Source: Bryobacteraceae bacterium
GTDB lineage: Bacteria; Acidobacteriota; Terriglobia; Bryobacterales; Bryobacteraceae
Reading direction: 5' to 3'
Assembly (NCBI GenBank): GCA_041394945.1
Contig: JAWKHH010000004.1
Location: 434,001-498,000 of the forward strand
DNA length: 64,000 nt
Both the position numbers and the translations under genes were made by a program. The notes beneath the pieces are model-generated. The model was not told where the DNA came from and did not search any database. It saw only the letters and a program-made list of their open reading frames with translations. The first letter of the stretch is position 1, and each line of letters begins with the position of its first letter. Shown here in pieces: positions 33,037-41,520 of this stretch.

Positions 33037-34071
33037 ATGGTGCAACGGATCTGTGCTGCAGGCGCGCTGCTATGCGCTGCCGCCGTCGCGGGACCCATCA
33101 TCGTCACTGGTACGGCTGGCGGGGTGGCCCCTCAGGTGAACGTCTTCGACAAGGCCACCTTGTCTCAAGTGGCGTTCTTCCTTGCTTATGACCCGGCCTT
33201 TCAAGGCGGTGTCCGCGTCGCCGTGGGCGACGTCAACAACGACGGTTTCGACGATATCGTCACCGGCGCCGGCCCCGGCGGTACGCCGCACGTCAAGGTC
33301 TTCAGCGGCGACTCCATGAGCGGTTCGCCCCCGGTGATGCAGTCCTTCTTCGCCTTCGACCCGGGCTTCTCCGGTGGCGTCTATGTTGCCGCCGGCGACG
33401 TCAACGGCGACGACGTCTTCGACATCATCGTCGGCGCCGGCGCCGGCGGAGTACCGCAAGTCCGCGTGTTCGACGGCGCCAATCTCGGCATCCTGTACGA
33501 TTTCGCCGCCTACGATCCGGGGTTCACCGGCGGCGTATTCGTCGGCGCCGGTGACATCAACGGAGACGGCATTGACGACATCATCACTGGCGCCGGCGCT
33601 GGCGGAGGACCGCACGTCAAGGTGTTCGATGGCGTCACCGGCGGCGAGATCCACAGCTTCTTCGCCTTCGAACCGATCTTCGCCGGCGGCGTCAGCGTCG
33701 CCTCCGCCGACTGGAACTCCGATGGCCGCGCCGACATCGTCACAGGAACGGCCTCCCAATCCGGCAATGTCCGCGTCTTCAGCGGCGTCGACGGCTCCCT
33801 GCTTGACTCCTTCTTCGCCCTGCCGAGCTTCACTGGCGGTATCTTCGTGGCGGGCGGGTCCATCCTGACGTCGCCGGCCACGGGCGCTGGTCCCGTGAAC
33901 ATCTTCCCCGGACCGGGCCTCCCCGTTGCGATGTCGTTCTTCCCTTACGGCCCCACCTACGGAGAAGGCGCGTTCATCGCCGCCTCGCAGCCCGACCCGG
34001 TCCCGGAACCCGGCGCATGGTTCCTCTTGAGCGCCGCGCTCGGCGCCTTTGCAATCAAGCGCCGCTGTTAG
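33037..34071 (+). CDS. FG-GAP/VCBS repeat protein with PEP-CTERM sorting signal
   Basis: 344 residues; GGAGGAGAG is just upstream of the ATG at 33037. A signal peptide (1-19) is followed by four or five calcium-binding FG-GAP-like repeats (DVNNDGFDDI, DVNGDDVFDI, DINGDGIDDI, DWNSDGRADI), each preceded by FDPGF-x-GGV, making a beta-propeller. VPEPGAWFLLSAALGAFA ending in KRRC is a PEP-CTERM signal for exosortase-driven export. No exosortase is in the window. It converges on moeB with a four-base overlap. Confidence 0.85.
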   Translation: MVQRICAAGALLCAAAVAGPIIVTGTAGGVAPQVNVFDKATLSQVAFFLAYDPAFQGGVRVAVGDVNNDGFDDIVTGAGPGGTPHVKVFSGDSMSGSPPVMQSFFAFDPGFSGGVYVAAGDVNGDDVFDIIVGAGAGGVPQVRVFDGANLGILYDFAAYDPGFTGGVFVGAGDINGDGIDDIITGAGAGGGPHVKVFDGVTGGEIHSFFAFEPIFAGGVSVASADWNSDGRADIVTGTASQSGNVRVFSGVDGSLLDSFFALPSFTGGIFVAGGSILTSPATGAGPVNIFPGPGLPVAMSFFPYGPTYGEGAFIAASQPDPVPEPGAWFLLSAALGAFAIKRRC

Positions 34072-35219
34072 TACTTCGGAACGCTTGAGTCGACCTTGTC
34101 GCTCCAGGCGAGTATCCCGCCCGCGACGTTGGTGACTTTCTTGTATCCGTTCTGACGAAGCAGGTCGCACGCTTTCGCCGAACGGCCGCCCATCTTGCAG
34201 TGGATCACGATGTCGTCATCCGGATTCAGCTCGGCCAGCCGCCTCGGCAACTCGCCGAGCGGGATCAGCACCGAGTTCGGAATTCGGCCGATCTGGAATT
34301 CGTGAATCTCGCGGACATCAACCAGCGTGAACCGGTCGCCCCGATCCATCCGCGCCTTCAGCGCGACTACGTCGATCTCGCCGTTCGAGGCCGCAACCGG
34401 CTCAGCCGCCTGCGGCGCGATGCCGCAGAACTGCTGATAGTCGATCAACGCGTGAATCGTCCGGTTGTCGCCGCACATCGGGCATTCCGGATTCCGCCGC
34501 AGCTTCAGCTCGCGGAACCGCATGTTCAAGGCGTCGTAGAGCATCAGCCGCCCCACCAGCGTCTCGCCTTTGCCGATCAGCAGCTTCACCGCCTCGGTCG
34601 CCTGGATCAATCCGATCACGCCCGGTAGGATGCCGAGCACGCCGCCTTCGGCGCACGAAGGGACCAGCCCCGGCGGAGGCGGCTCCGGATAGAGACACCG
34701 GTAGCAAGGCCCGCCCGGATAGCTGAATACCGTCGCCTGCCCTTCGAACCGGAAGATCGATCCGTACACGTTCGGCTTGTTGAGCAGCACGCAGGCGTCG
34801 TTCACCAGGTACCGCGTCGGGAAGTTGTCGGTGCCGTCGATAATCAGGTCGTAGTGCTTGCAGATCTCGAGCGCGTTCTCACTCGTGAGCGCCACCTCGT
34901 ACCGGTCCACCTCCACGTTCGGATTGATGTCGGCGATCGTATCGGCCGCCGAGTCGAGCTTCTTTCGGCCCACATCCTTGGTGCCGTGAATGATCTGCCG
35001 CTGCAGGTTCGTCGTGTCGACGACGTCGAAGTCCACCAGCCCGATCCGCCCCACGCCGGCCGCGGCCAGGTACATCGCGAGCGGCGAACCAAGCCCGCCC
35101 GTGCCGATGCAAAGCACGCTTCCGGCTTTCAGCCTCTGCTGCCCCTCCATGCCGACTTCAGGCATGATCAGGTGGCGCGAGTACCGGAGGATCTCTTCCT
35201 TCGACAGCGTGGGCAGCAT
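34068..35219 (-). CDS. moeB: MoeB/ThiF-type adenylyltransferase fused to a rhodanese domain
   Basis: 383 residues. GTGGLGSP (39-46) is the ATP site, GPCYRCLYPEPP and NPECPMCGD supply the four zinc cysteines, and a rhodanese domain (about 280-383) has its active Cys in VIHCKMGGRSAKAC. It adenylates the C terminus of a ubiquitin-like sulfur carrier and can load sulfur from the rhodanese. The start ATG 35219 overlaps the carrier's TGA by one base (TGATG). With the carrier and the JAMM gene it forms an operon known from CysO-type cysteine synthesis and thiamin/molybdopterin paths. Confidence 0.92.
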   Translation of the reverse strand: MLPTLSKEEILRYSRHLIMPEVGMEGQQRLKAGSVLCIGTGGLGSPLAMYLAAAGVGRIGLVDFDVVDTTNLQRQIIHGTKDVGRKKLDSAADTIADINPNVEVDRYEVALTSENALEICKHYDLIIDGTDNFPTRYLVNDACVLLNKPNVYGSIFRFEGQATVFSYPGGPCYRCLYPEPPPPGLVPSCAEGGVLGILPGVIGLIQATEAVKLLIGKGETLVGRLMLYDALNMRFRELKLRRNPECPMCGDNRTIHALIDYQQFCGIAPQAAEPVAASNGEIDVVALKARMDRGDRFTLVDVREIHEFQIGRIPNSVLIPLGELPRRLAELNPDDDIVIHCKMGGRSAKACDLLRQNGYKKVTNVAGGILAWSDKVDSSVPKY

Positions 35220-35494
35220 CAACGGCCTCCCGCGATGCTCGGCACGATCGAGACGGTGTCGCTTTCGGCCACCGCCGTCGCGTCTTTGCTCATGTAGCGG
35301 ATATCTTCGTCGTTGACATACACGTTCACGAAGCTCCGCAGCTTGCCTTCGTCGTTGTACAGGTTCTTGCGGAGATCGGGAAACTGAGTCGTCAGCGCGC
35401 CCAGTACTTCGCCCACCGTCGCGCCGGCCACCTCCACCGAATCGTTCTTGCCGGCGTACTGCCGGAGCGGAGTGGGAATCAATACTTTTGCCAA
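35219..35494 (-). CDS. ThiS/MoaD/CysO-like sulfur-carrier protein ending in GGR
   Basis: 91 residues from TTG 35494, with GAGG eight bases upstream. The beta-grasp sequence includes VLIPTPLRQYAGK at the start and SFVNVYVNDEDIRY in the middle, and it resembles mycobacterial CysO. The C terminus is SIAGGR: the Gly-Gly needed for thiocarboxylate formation is followed by one Arg. It lies between the JAMM protease and MoeB genes, suggesting that the protease removes the extra residue or a bound amino acid. Confidence 0.88.
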   Translation of the reverse strand: MAKVLIPTPLRQYAGKNDSVEVAGATVGEVLGALTTQFPDLRKNLYNDEGKLRSFVNVYVNDEDIRYMSKDATAVAESDTVSIVPSIAGGR

Positions 35495-35514
35495 TGTACG
35501 TACCTCGTGGAAAT

Positions 35515-35934
35515 CTAAGGATGCGCCAGCTCTTCCTTGTCCGCCGCCGTCTGGTCGGCGTTCGGCAGAAAGCTGTTGGCGTGATGGAACTCGCCCTTCT
35601 GGATCGACAGCACCACGAACGAATACCACGGACAGGAGTTCTTCAAATCGGTCTCGGAAAAATAGGCATCGCAGTCCGGATGCGAATGGTAGATGCCGAT
35701 CAGGTCCATGCCCTGCGCTCGCGCCGCCTTGTCGGCCGCGAGCAGGTCTTCCGGCCTTAACTCGTACCGCGCCGTCTGCGACCCCGTGAAGGCGTTCTCG
35801 AGCGCCACGGCCGTCTTGACCGTCTTCTCATCGCCGTCGATCGAGCCGATCATGGCGCCGCAGCATTCGTTCGGGAATGTGGATTTGGCGTGGGAAACCA
35901 TGGTCCCCCACGCCTCGGATTCGATACGGATCAT
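35515..35934 (-). CDS. JAMM/MPN+ metalloprotease (Mec-like)
   Basis: 139 residues. The JAMM motif is complete: Glu 23 (FPNECCGAMIG), HSH (83-85) and Ser 93 and Asp 96 (YFSETD). Mec-type members release cysteine from a sulfur carrier or trim its C terminus. Twenty bases upstream of the carrier gene, on the same strand. ATG 35934 is chosen over a TTG two codons earlier. Confidence 0.92.
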   Translation of the reverse strand: MIRIESEAWGTMVSHAKSTFPNECCGAMIGSIDGDEKTVKTAVALENAFTGSQTARYELRPEDLLAADKAARAQGMDLIGIYHSHPDCDAYFSETDLKNSCPWYSFVVLSIQKGEFHHANSFLPNADQTAADKEELAHP

Positions 35935-35997
35935 ATCCAAATGACGGGATGCGTCGCGCCCGTCAAAGGATTCATTGTACCGCCCGCCGAGCCCGAA

Positions 35998-38900
35998 TCA
36001 GAAGTAGAACTTCAGCCCGAGCTGCATTCGGCGCGGCTCGTTCAGCTGCCCCTGCACGCGGCCGAAGTTCGGATCCTGCACGTTCGTCGATCCCGGCGAC
36101 GGCCGGAACCGGTTGAACATGTTGAACATCTCCCAACGCAGATCGATGTGCATCTGCTCGCGGATGGAGAAGCTCTTCGCCAGCGAATAGTTCTCGCTGA
36201 GGTTCCACGGCTGGCGCGCCTTCGGGTTGTGCCGCGTGGTGTTGCCAGCGCGATCGTTCGGCTGAGCGCCGAAGAACGACGCCGGCTGGAAGTAGCGGTC
36301 CGTGCCCTTCCAGTTCGGATTGTTCTGCTCGGCGATCCAGCCGTCGTAGGTCGACACGGTGGCCGCGCTACGGCCGTTGAACAGGATCGAGCCGAGCGCC
36401 GCGCTGTTCGAAAGCGACAGCGGATAGCCGCTCGAGTAGAAATGCGTGCCGGCGACGCGCCAGCCTCCCAGCACCCACGACGCCGGACCAGCGGAAAGCC
36501 AACGCTTGCCCTTGCCGAACGGCAGCTCCCAGATGTAGGTCATCTTCACGTTGTGCGTAAGGTCGAACTCGCCGATCGACTTTTCGAGCCGCCGGTTGTA
36601 GTTGTCGAGCGTGCCGTTGTCCGGGTTGTAGCCGTCGGCGTCGGTGAGGAGCTTCGAGAACACGTAGGAGCCCTGCAGCGTGACGCCGCCGGAATAGCGC
36701 TTGTCGAGCTTGAGCACCATCGAGTGATAGCTCGAGTGGCCGCTCTTGTCGCCGGCGCCCGAGGACGTGTTGACGTCGCGGTATTGCGGGAAGGGACGCA
36801 GCGCCTGGGCCACGCTCACCTGCGCGCAGGTGGCGCTGAACTGGCAGTTGATGTCCTCGTAGGGGCGCGACAGGCCGGCCGCGCGGGCCGCGGCTGAGTC
36901 GATCCCGCTCGACAGCAGCGACCGGCCGTAGCGCTCGAGAACGCTGAACGGAAGCTGGTTGTAGCGCTTCAGCCCGGCGACCAGATGCGCGCCGATGGTG
37001 GCGTTGTAGCTGCCTTCGAACACCATCGTGTTCGAAACCTGGCGCTGCACCGACATCGTCCATTGGTAGTTCTCCGGAAGCCGAACCGCTTCGCCGTCCC
37101 AATAGGCCGGGCTCGCTCCGTTGGAGAACGTCGGGTCGATCACCGGAGGCTTCGTGTAGGGCGGCAGGCCCTGATCGACGAGGAAGATCGGGGTCACGCC
37201 GTTATCCAGGCTCGACGCCGAGAACACCAGCGTCGATCCTTCGAAGTGAGCGCTGCCGGTGATCGTCTTGGCGACGCCGAAGCTGCGGCCGACGCTCGCG
37301 CGTAGAACGGTTTTGTCGTCCATGGCGTAAGCCATGCCGAAGCGCGGACCGATGCCTCCGTACCAGCCGTCGGCGATCGCGCGCTTGCCCTCGCGCCCGG
37401 GGCCGAAGCCGGCGAACCGCAGCGCGCCAGGAAGTCCGCCCGCGCGGGCGTTTGGAAGCTTCGGATCGAGGTCGCTCCACTTGTCGGTCTGCTCCACCGG
37501 GGGAAGCGTGAACTCGTAGCGGACGCCGTAGCTCAGCGTGAGCTTTGGAGTCGCCTTGAAATCGTCCTGCACGTAGAAGCCGTGGCTGCGCCACTGCTGG
37601 CCGACGAAACGATCGTTCTCCGTGCCGCCGGTGAAGCCCTGGCCGAGCAGGAACGACGCAAAGCCGTTGCCGCCGCCGGTGCTGATGTTGTTGTCGTTGG
37701 GGATCGACGTGGAGCGCCGGTCGCCTCGGATCAGCCCGCCGATGGTCTGCTGGCCGAAACCGTTGTAGTGCATCCGCTCCCAAAGGTAGCCGGCCTTGAT
37801 GGTGTGCTTGCCGCGCGTCATGGTCACGTCGTCGCCGAAGCTGAACACGAAGTTCTCGCTTCCGTCGTAGGCGCGCGCGACCCAGGTGCTATAGTCCGAC
37901 GATTCGACGATCAGCAGGTTGCGGTTGCAATCCCAGGCGCCCTTCACGCAGATTCCCTTGGACTCCCAGCCGCCGTCAAGGGTCTGTGCGTCGTGGCGCT
38001 CTTTCCAGAAGTTGACGCCGAAGAACATGTGGTTCACCGTCGTCGGCGTGATTACCTTGTCGTAGGTGGCGCGGTAGACGTGGCTCTTCTGGTCGTCGAC
38101 GCGCTGGTCGTTCACGGGATAAGGCAAGCCGGGGAATCCATCCGGACCGGCGAGGCCGCCGTGATAGCCGTAGTTATAGAGGAAGCTCACGCGATCGTTG
38201 ATGCCGAAGTTGTGATCGCCTTTGACGCTGAACTTCGTCCACGGGTCGAGCCGCGTGCCCGTGCTGTTGATGTAGTTGTTGCGGACGTAGTCGCTGGCGC
38301 CGGGCGCGGCGCCGTTGTTCGGGACGACGACGCCCTTGACGAGGTCGACGTAGTTCTTCGAGATCGTGGCGAAGCGCGCCTGCGGCACGAGGTTCCCGGC
38401 AAACGGCGTGCGGATGAAACCGCTGCCGCTGGGGTTGGCGCGCGTGGTGGCCGGATCGTAGATCTGCAGCGGCCGGTTGTTGCCGTCCACCCAGTTGGAG
38501 AAGTCGCCGTTGTACATTTCCGGTGTCGGCACCGAGAAGCGGCCAGAGCCCGCGCCGACACGATTGCGGAACCATTCGCCGGAGGCGAAGAAGAACGTCT
38601 TGTTGTGGCCGTCGTAAAGTTTCGGGATGAAGACCGGGCCGCCGGCCGACCAGCCGAAGTCGTGCTGCTTGTACTTGCCCTTGCGGTCCTCGAAGAAGCG
38701 GCGCGAATCGAGCGCGTCGTTGCGCAGGAACTCGTAGAGAGTGCCGTGCAGGTCGTTCGTGCCGGACTTCGACGAGAACGTGATCATCCCGCCCTGGCCG
38801 CGGCCGAATTCGGCCTTGAACCCGTTGGTCTCGACGGCGAACTCGGTGATGGCGTCCACCGACGGCGTGTTGACGTTGGCCCACTGCACGGAGTTGAATC

Positions 38901-39486
38901 GCCCGGTCAGGACGCTGACGCCGTCGAGCGTTGCGCCGTAGCTGCCGCCCTGGCCGCCGCCGATATTGAAGTTGTCGTCGCTCGGCTGGTTGGCTTGCGG
39001 CGTGATCAGCGCGAGATCGAACGCGCCGCGCATGGCGCCGCCGACCACGAGCGGCAACTCGTCCACCATCTTGTTCGAGACCGCGGTGGACACTTTCGCG
39101 GTGGATGTCTGCAGCAGTTCGAGCGTGGCGGCCACCTGCACGGACTCGCTCACCGCGCCGACTTCGAGCTGCGCGTTGACGGTGACCGTGCCGCCCGCCG
39201 AGATGATCACCTCGCTGCGGATGGCGGCTTTGAATCCCTGCCGCTCGATGCGCACCGAGTAGGCTCCGACGGGAAGATTCGGGAGCGTGTAGTCGCCGGT
39301 ATTGGTTGTTTGGGTGGCGGAGGCGACGCCCGTCGCCGAATTGGTGGCGACGATGCGGGCTTCGGGAACGGCCGCGCCGGTTGTGTCGGTGATGAGGCCG
39401 TTGATGATGCCTCGATCGGTTTGCGCGAAGGTGGCCGCGGCAAGGATTGCGGCGACCGCGACAGAGCGGAAGAAATACGTGTTCAT
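35998..39486 (-). CDS. Oar-like TonB-dependent receptor with carboxypeptidase-regulatory domain
   Basis: 1162 residues. Signal peptide 1-22 (ending TFAQ). Residues about 26-110 are a CarboxypepD_reg domain (GIINGLITDTTGAAVPEARI; GDYTLPNLPVGAYSVRIERQ), then a plug with LPLVVGG and FNIGGGQGGSYGATLDG, and a large beta-barrel to the final KFYF. Such receptors import or bind polymers at the outer membrane. AGGAGTC precedes the ATG. It is divergent from the PIG-L pair across 120 bases, so it is a plausible importer for a substrate those enzymes act on. Confidence 0.92.
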   Translation of the reverse strand: MNTYFFRSVAVAAILAAATFAQTDRGIINGLITDTTGAAVPEARIVATNSATGVASATQTTNTGDYTLPNLPVGAYSVRIERQGFKAAIRSEVIISAGGTVTVNAQLEVGAVSESVQVAATLELLQTSTAKVSTAVSNKMVDELPLVVGGAMRGAFDLALITPQANQPSDDNFNIGGGQGGSYGATLDGVSVLTGRFNSVQWANVNTPSVDAITEFAVETNGFKAEFGRGQGGMITFSSKSGTNDLHGTLYEFLRNDALDSRRFFEDRKGKYKQHDFGWSAGGPVFIPKLYDGHNKTFFFASGEWFRNRVGAGSGRFSVPTPEMYNGDFSNWVDGNNRPLQIYDPATTRANPSGSGFIRTPFAGNLVPQARFATISKNYVDLVKGVVVPNNGAAPGASDYVRNNYINSTGTRLDPWTKFSVKGDHNFGINDRVSFLYNYGYHGGLAGPDGFPGLPYPVNDQRVDDQKSHVYRATYDKVITPTTVNHMFFGVNFWKERHDAQTLDGGWESKGICVKGAWDCNRNLLIVESSDYSTWVARAYDGSENFVFSFGDDVTMTRGKHTIKAGYLWERMHYNGFGQQTIGGLIRGDRRSTSIPNDNNISTGGGNGFASFLLGQGFTGGTENDRFVGQQWRSHGFYVQDDFKATPKLTLSYGVRYEFTLPPVEQTDKWSDLDPKLPNARAGGLPGALRFAGFGPGREGKRAIADGWYGGIGPRFGMAYAMDDKTVLRASVGRSFGVAKTITGSAHFEGSTLVFSASSLDNGVTPIFLVDQGLPPYTKPPVIDPTFSNGASPAYWDGEAVRLPENYQWTMSVQRQVSNTMVFEGSYNATIGAHLVAGLKRYNQLPFSVLERYGRSLLSSGIDSAAARAAGLSRPYEDINCQFSATCAQVSVAQALRPFPQYRDVNTSSGAGDKSGHSSYHSMVLKLDKRYSGGVTLQGSYVFSKLLTDADGYNPDNGTLDNYNRRLEKSIGEFDLTHNVKMTYIWELPFGKGKRWLSAGPASWVLGGWRVAGTHFYSSGYPLSLSNSAALGSILFNGRSAATVSTYDGWIAEQNNPNWKGTDRYFQPASFFGAQPNDRAGNTTRHNPKARQPWNLSENYSLAKSFSIREQMHIDLRWEMFNMFNRFRPSPGSTNVQDPNFGRVQGQLNEPRRMQLGLKFYF

Positions 39487-39606
39487 ACGAGACTCCTGTC
39501 AGAGCAGACCCTGATGGCGGTGACTCTATCACCTCAAAATTTGCTGAACTTCACGAATTGAGCGATCTCAATGGTCATGAACGGCCGGTATATACTGCTG
39601 GCTGAC

Positions 39607-40647
39607 ATGAGACGACGCAAGTTCCTCGGCGCATCGGCGGCGGTTCCGGCGGCGCTTCCGGCGGCGGCCCCCGCGCCGGTGAAGACAAAGCTTCCGGGCG
39701 CGATTCAACCGGCGGCGTACGCGAATCCGAGTTCCGGCTACAGTCCGTTCACCACGCCCGACTACTACAGCTATGCGGACGACCTGGCGATCGAACGCGC
39801 CCGTCCCGGCCGGCCGCATCGAGGTCGTGTGCTCGCGGCGATCCAGGCCCACTCCGACGACATCCCTCTCTATGCCGGCGGCCTGGTGGCGAAGCTGATC
39901 GACGAAGGGTACACAGCCTACCTGATCCGCATCTCCAACGACGAAGCCGCGGGACGCACGCTCGGTTTCGGCGTGGCGCAGAACGAGGTCGACAACGAGG
40001 AAGTGGCGCGGGCGCTCGGGTGCAAGAAGGCGATTTCGTTCTACTATCGCAACCATCGCATGGACGACTGCGCCGAGATCGAAATCCGGGCGCGCCTGAT
40101 CTTTCTGTTTCGCGCGCTGCAGGTGGACACCATCATTACGATGGATCCGTACAACCACTACGAAGAGAATCCGGATCACCTGGTGGCGGCGCGGGCGGCC
40201 GAGGGCGCGTGCTGGATGTCGGGATCGTCGAAGGATTACATCGAGCACTATCGCGCGGGGTTGAAGCCGGCGCGGGTGCGGGAGAAGTATTATCACGCCC
40301 GGTCGCCGAACGGACACAATCTGGTGAACCGGGTGGTCGACGTCGGGCCGTACATCGATACGAAGGTGCGCGGCAACGTGGCCAATCGAGGCAAGGGGCC
40401 GGCGGGCGGCGCAGGCTCGCGGCTGCGCGCCGAACTGGCGAAGCAGGGGAAGCGGCTGCCGCTGCTTGGCGCCGACGACGACACCGCCGACTTCGCGTAC
40501 GTGAAACATTTCCTGATGGAAGACTGGAAGCTGCTCGGGGCGCGGTTCGGGCTCGCCTACGCCGAGGCGTTCCGCTATATCGGTCCGCCCGCCGAATACT
40601 CTAAGAACATCCAGGCGTGGGTGGAACGCAACGCGGTGAAAGGATAA
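39607..40647 (+). CDS. PIG-L-family deacetylase, Tat-exported
   Basis: 346 residues. RRRKFLGASAAVPAALPAA is a Tat signal; the frame opens 12 codons earlier but this ATG fits the signal. IQAHSDD and HYEENPDH are the zinc-binding motifs of N-acetylglucosaminyl deacetylases (LmbE/PIG-L). The sugar substrate is not known. The next gene is a paralogue starting 6 bases after the stop. Confidence 0.87.
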   Translation: MRRRKFLGASAAVPAALPAAAPAPVKTKLPGAIQPAAYANPSSGYSPFTTPDYYSYADDLAIERARPGRPHRGRVLAAIQAHSDDIPLYAGGLVAKLIDEGYTAYLIRISNDEAAGRTLGFGVAQNEVDNEEVARALGCKKAISFYYRNHRMDDCAEIEIRARLIFLFRALQVDTIITMDPYNHYEENPDHLVAARAAEGACWMSGSSKDYIEHYRAGLKPARVREKYYHARSPNGHNLVNRVVDVGPYIDTKVRGNVANRGKGPAGGAGSRLRAELAKQGKRLPLLGADDDTADFAYVKHFLMEDWKLLGARFGLAYAEAFRYIGPPAEYSKNIQAWVERNAVKG

Positions 40648-40653
40648 CGGGCG

Positions 40654-41520
40654 ATGGCGGAGATCCTTGTGGAACGATCACGCGCGGGGCAGCCGCATCG
40701 AGGCAAAGTGTTCGCAGCGGTGCATGCGCATCTGGACGATGTGCCCTATTACGCGGCGGGCCTGTGCGCGAAGCTGATGGCCGAAGGCTACACCGGCTAC
40801 CTGATCCGCACGTCGAACGATGAGAAGCGCGGCGGGCAATCGGCCGCGAAGAACATCCTCGCGAACGAACAGGAGCACCAGAAGGTGGCGGCGGCGCTCG
40901 GCTTTCGCGACGTGTACGACCTCTACTATCAGAACCACGAAATGGACGCGATCTCGTCGCTCGATATCCGTGGACGATTGATCTTCCTGTTCCGTTATCT
41001 GAAGGTGGACACGGTGGTGACGTTCAATCCATGGGGCCACAACGAGGAGAACCCGGACCATTGGCGGACTGGCCGGGCGGTGGAAGAAGCGGCGTGGATG
41101 GCGGGCGTGGAAACGGACTATCAGGAGCACGCCGAGGTCGGGATCGGTCCGCACGACGTGCTCGAGCGCTACTACTTCTACGCGCGCGCCGAGCAGCCGT
41201 ACAATCGCGTGGTGGACATCGGCGGCCATATCGAGAAGAAGCTGGACGCCATCGTGGAGTGCAGGGCGCAGGGCGGAGGCAACCTCGGTTCGCAATTGCG
41301 GGCGCGGTTGGCAAGGGAAGGGAAGCGGCTGCCGCTGCTCGGCGACGACGACCGCACCGCGGACCGTGAGTACGCGCGCCAGTTTCTTCTCGACGACGAT
41401 CGCGAATATGCTGCGCCGTACGGCCTCGATTTCGCCGAGCGCTTTTACTATGTGGACCAGCGCCGGCCGGAGGTGTCGAAAGTGGACGAATACGTGAAGC
41501 AGCACGCGGTGGCGCTGTGA
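40654..41520 (+). CDS. PIG-L-family deacetylase, paralogue without signal peptide
   Basis: 288 residues. VHAHLDDVPYY and GHNEENPDHW match the zinc motifs; the order and many stretches (GKRLPLLGDDDRTAD against GKRLPLLGADDDTAD) show it is a tandem duplicate of the previous gene that lost the exported leader. Asp replaces Ser in the first motif. Its TGA overlaps the next GTG by four bases. Confidence 0.87.
   Translation: MAEILVERSRAGQPHRGKVFAAVHAHLDDVPYYAAGLCAKLMAEGYTGYLIRTSNDEKRGGQSAAKNILANEQEHQKVAAALGFRDVYDLYYQNHEMDAISSLDIRGRLIFLFRYLKVDTVVTFNPWGHNEENPDHWRTGRAVEEAAWMAGVETDYQEHAEVGIGPHDVLERYYFYARAEQPYNRVVDIGGHIEKKLDAIVECRAQGGGNLGSQLRARLAREGKRLPLLGDDDRTADREYARQFLLDDDREYAAPYGLDFAERFYYVDQRRPEVSKVDEYVKQHAVAL

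Noticed and set aside
35000..36500. Replication origin at the skew switch
   Set aside because: No dnaA, dnaN or clustered DnaA boxes; only skew supports it, so it is kept as a finding but not called as an origin.
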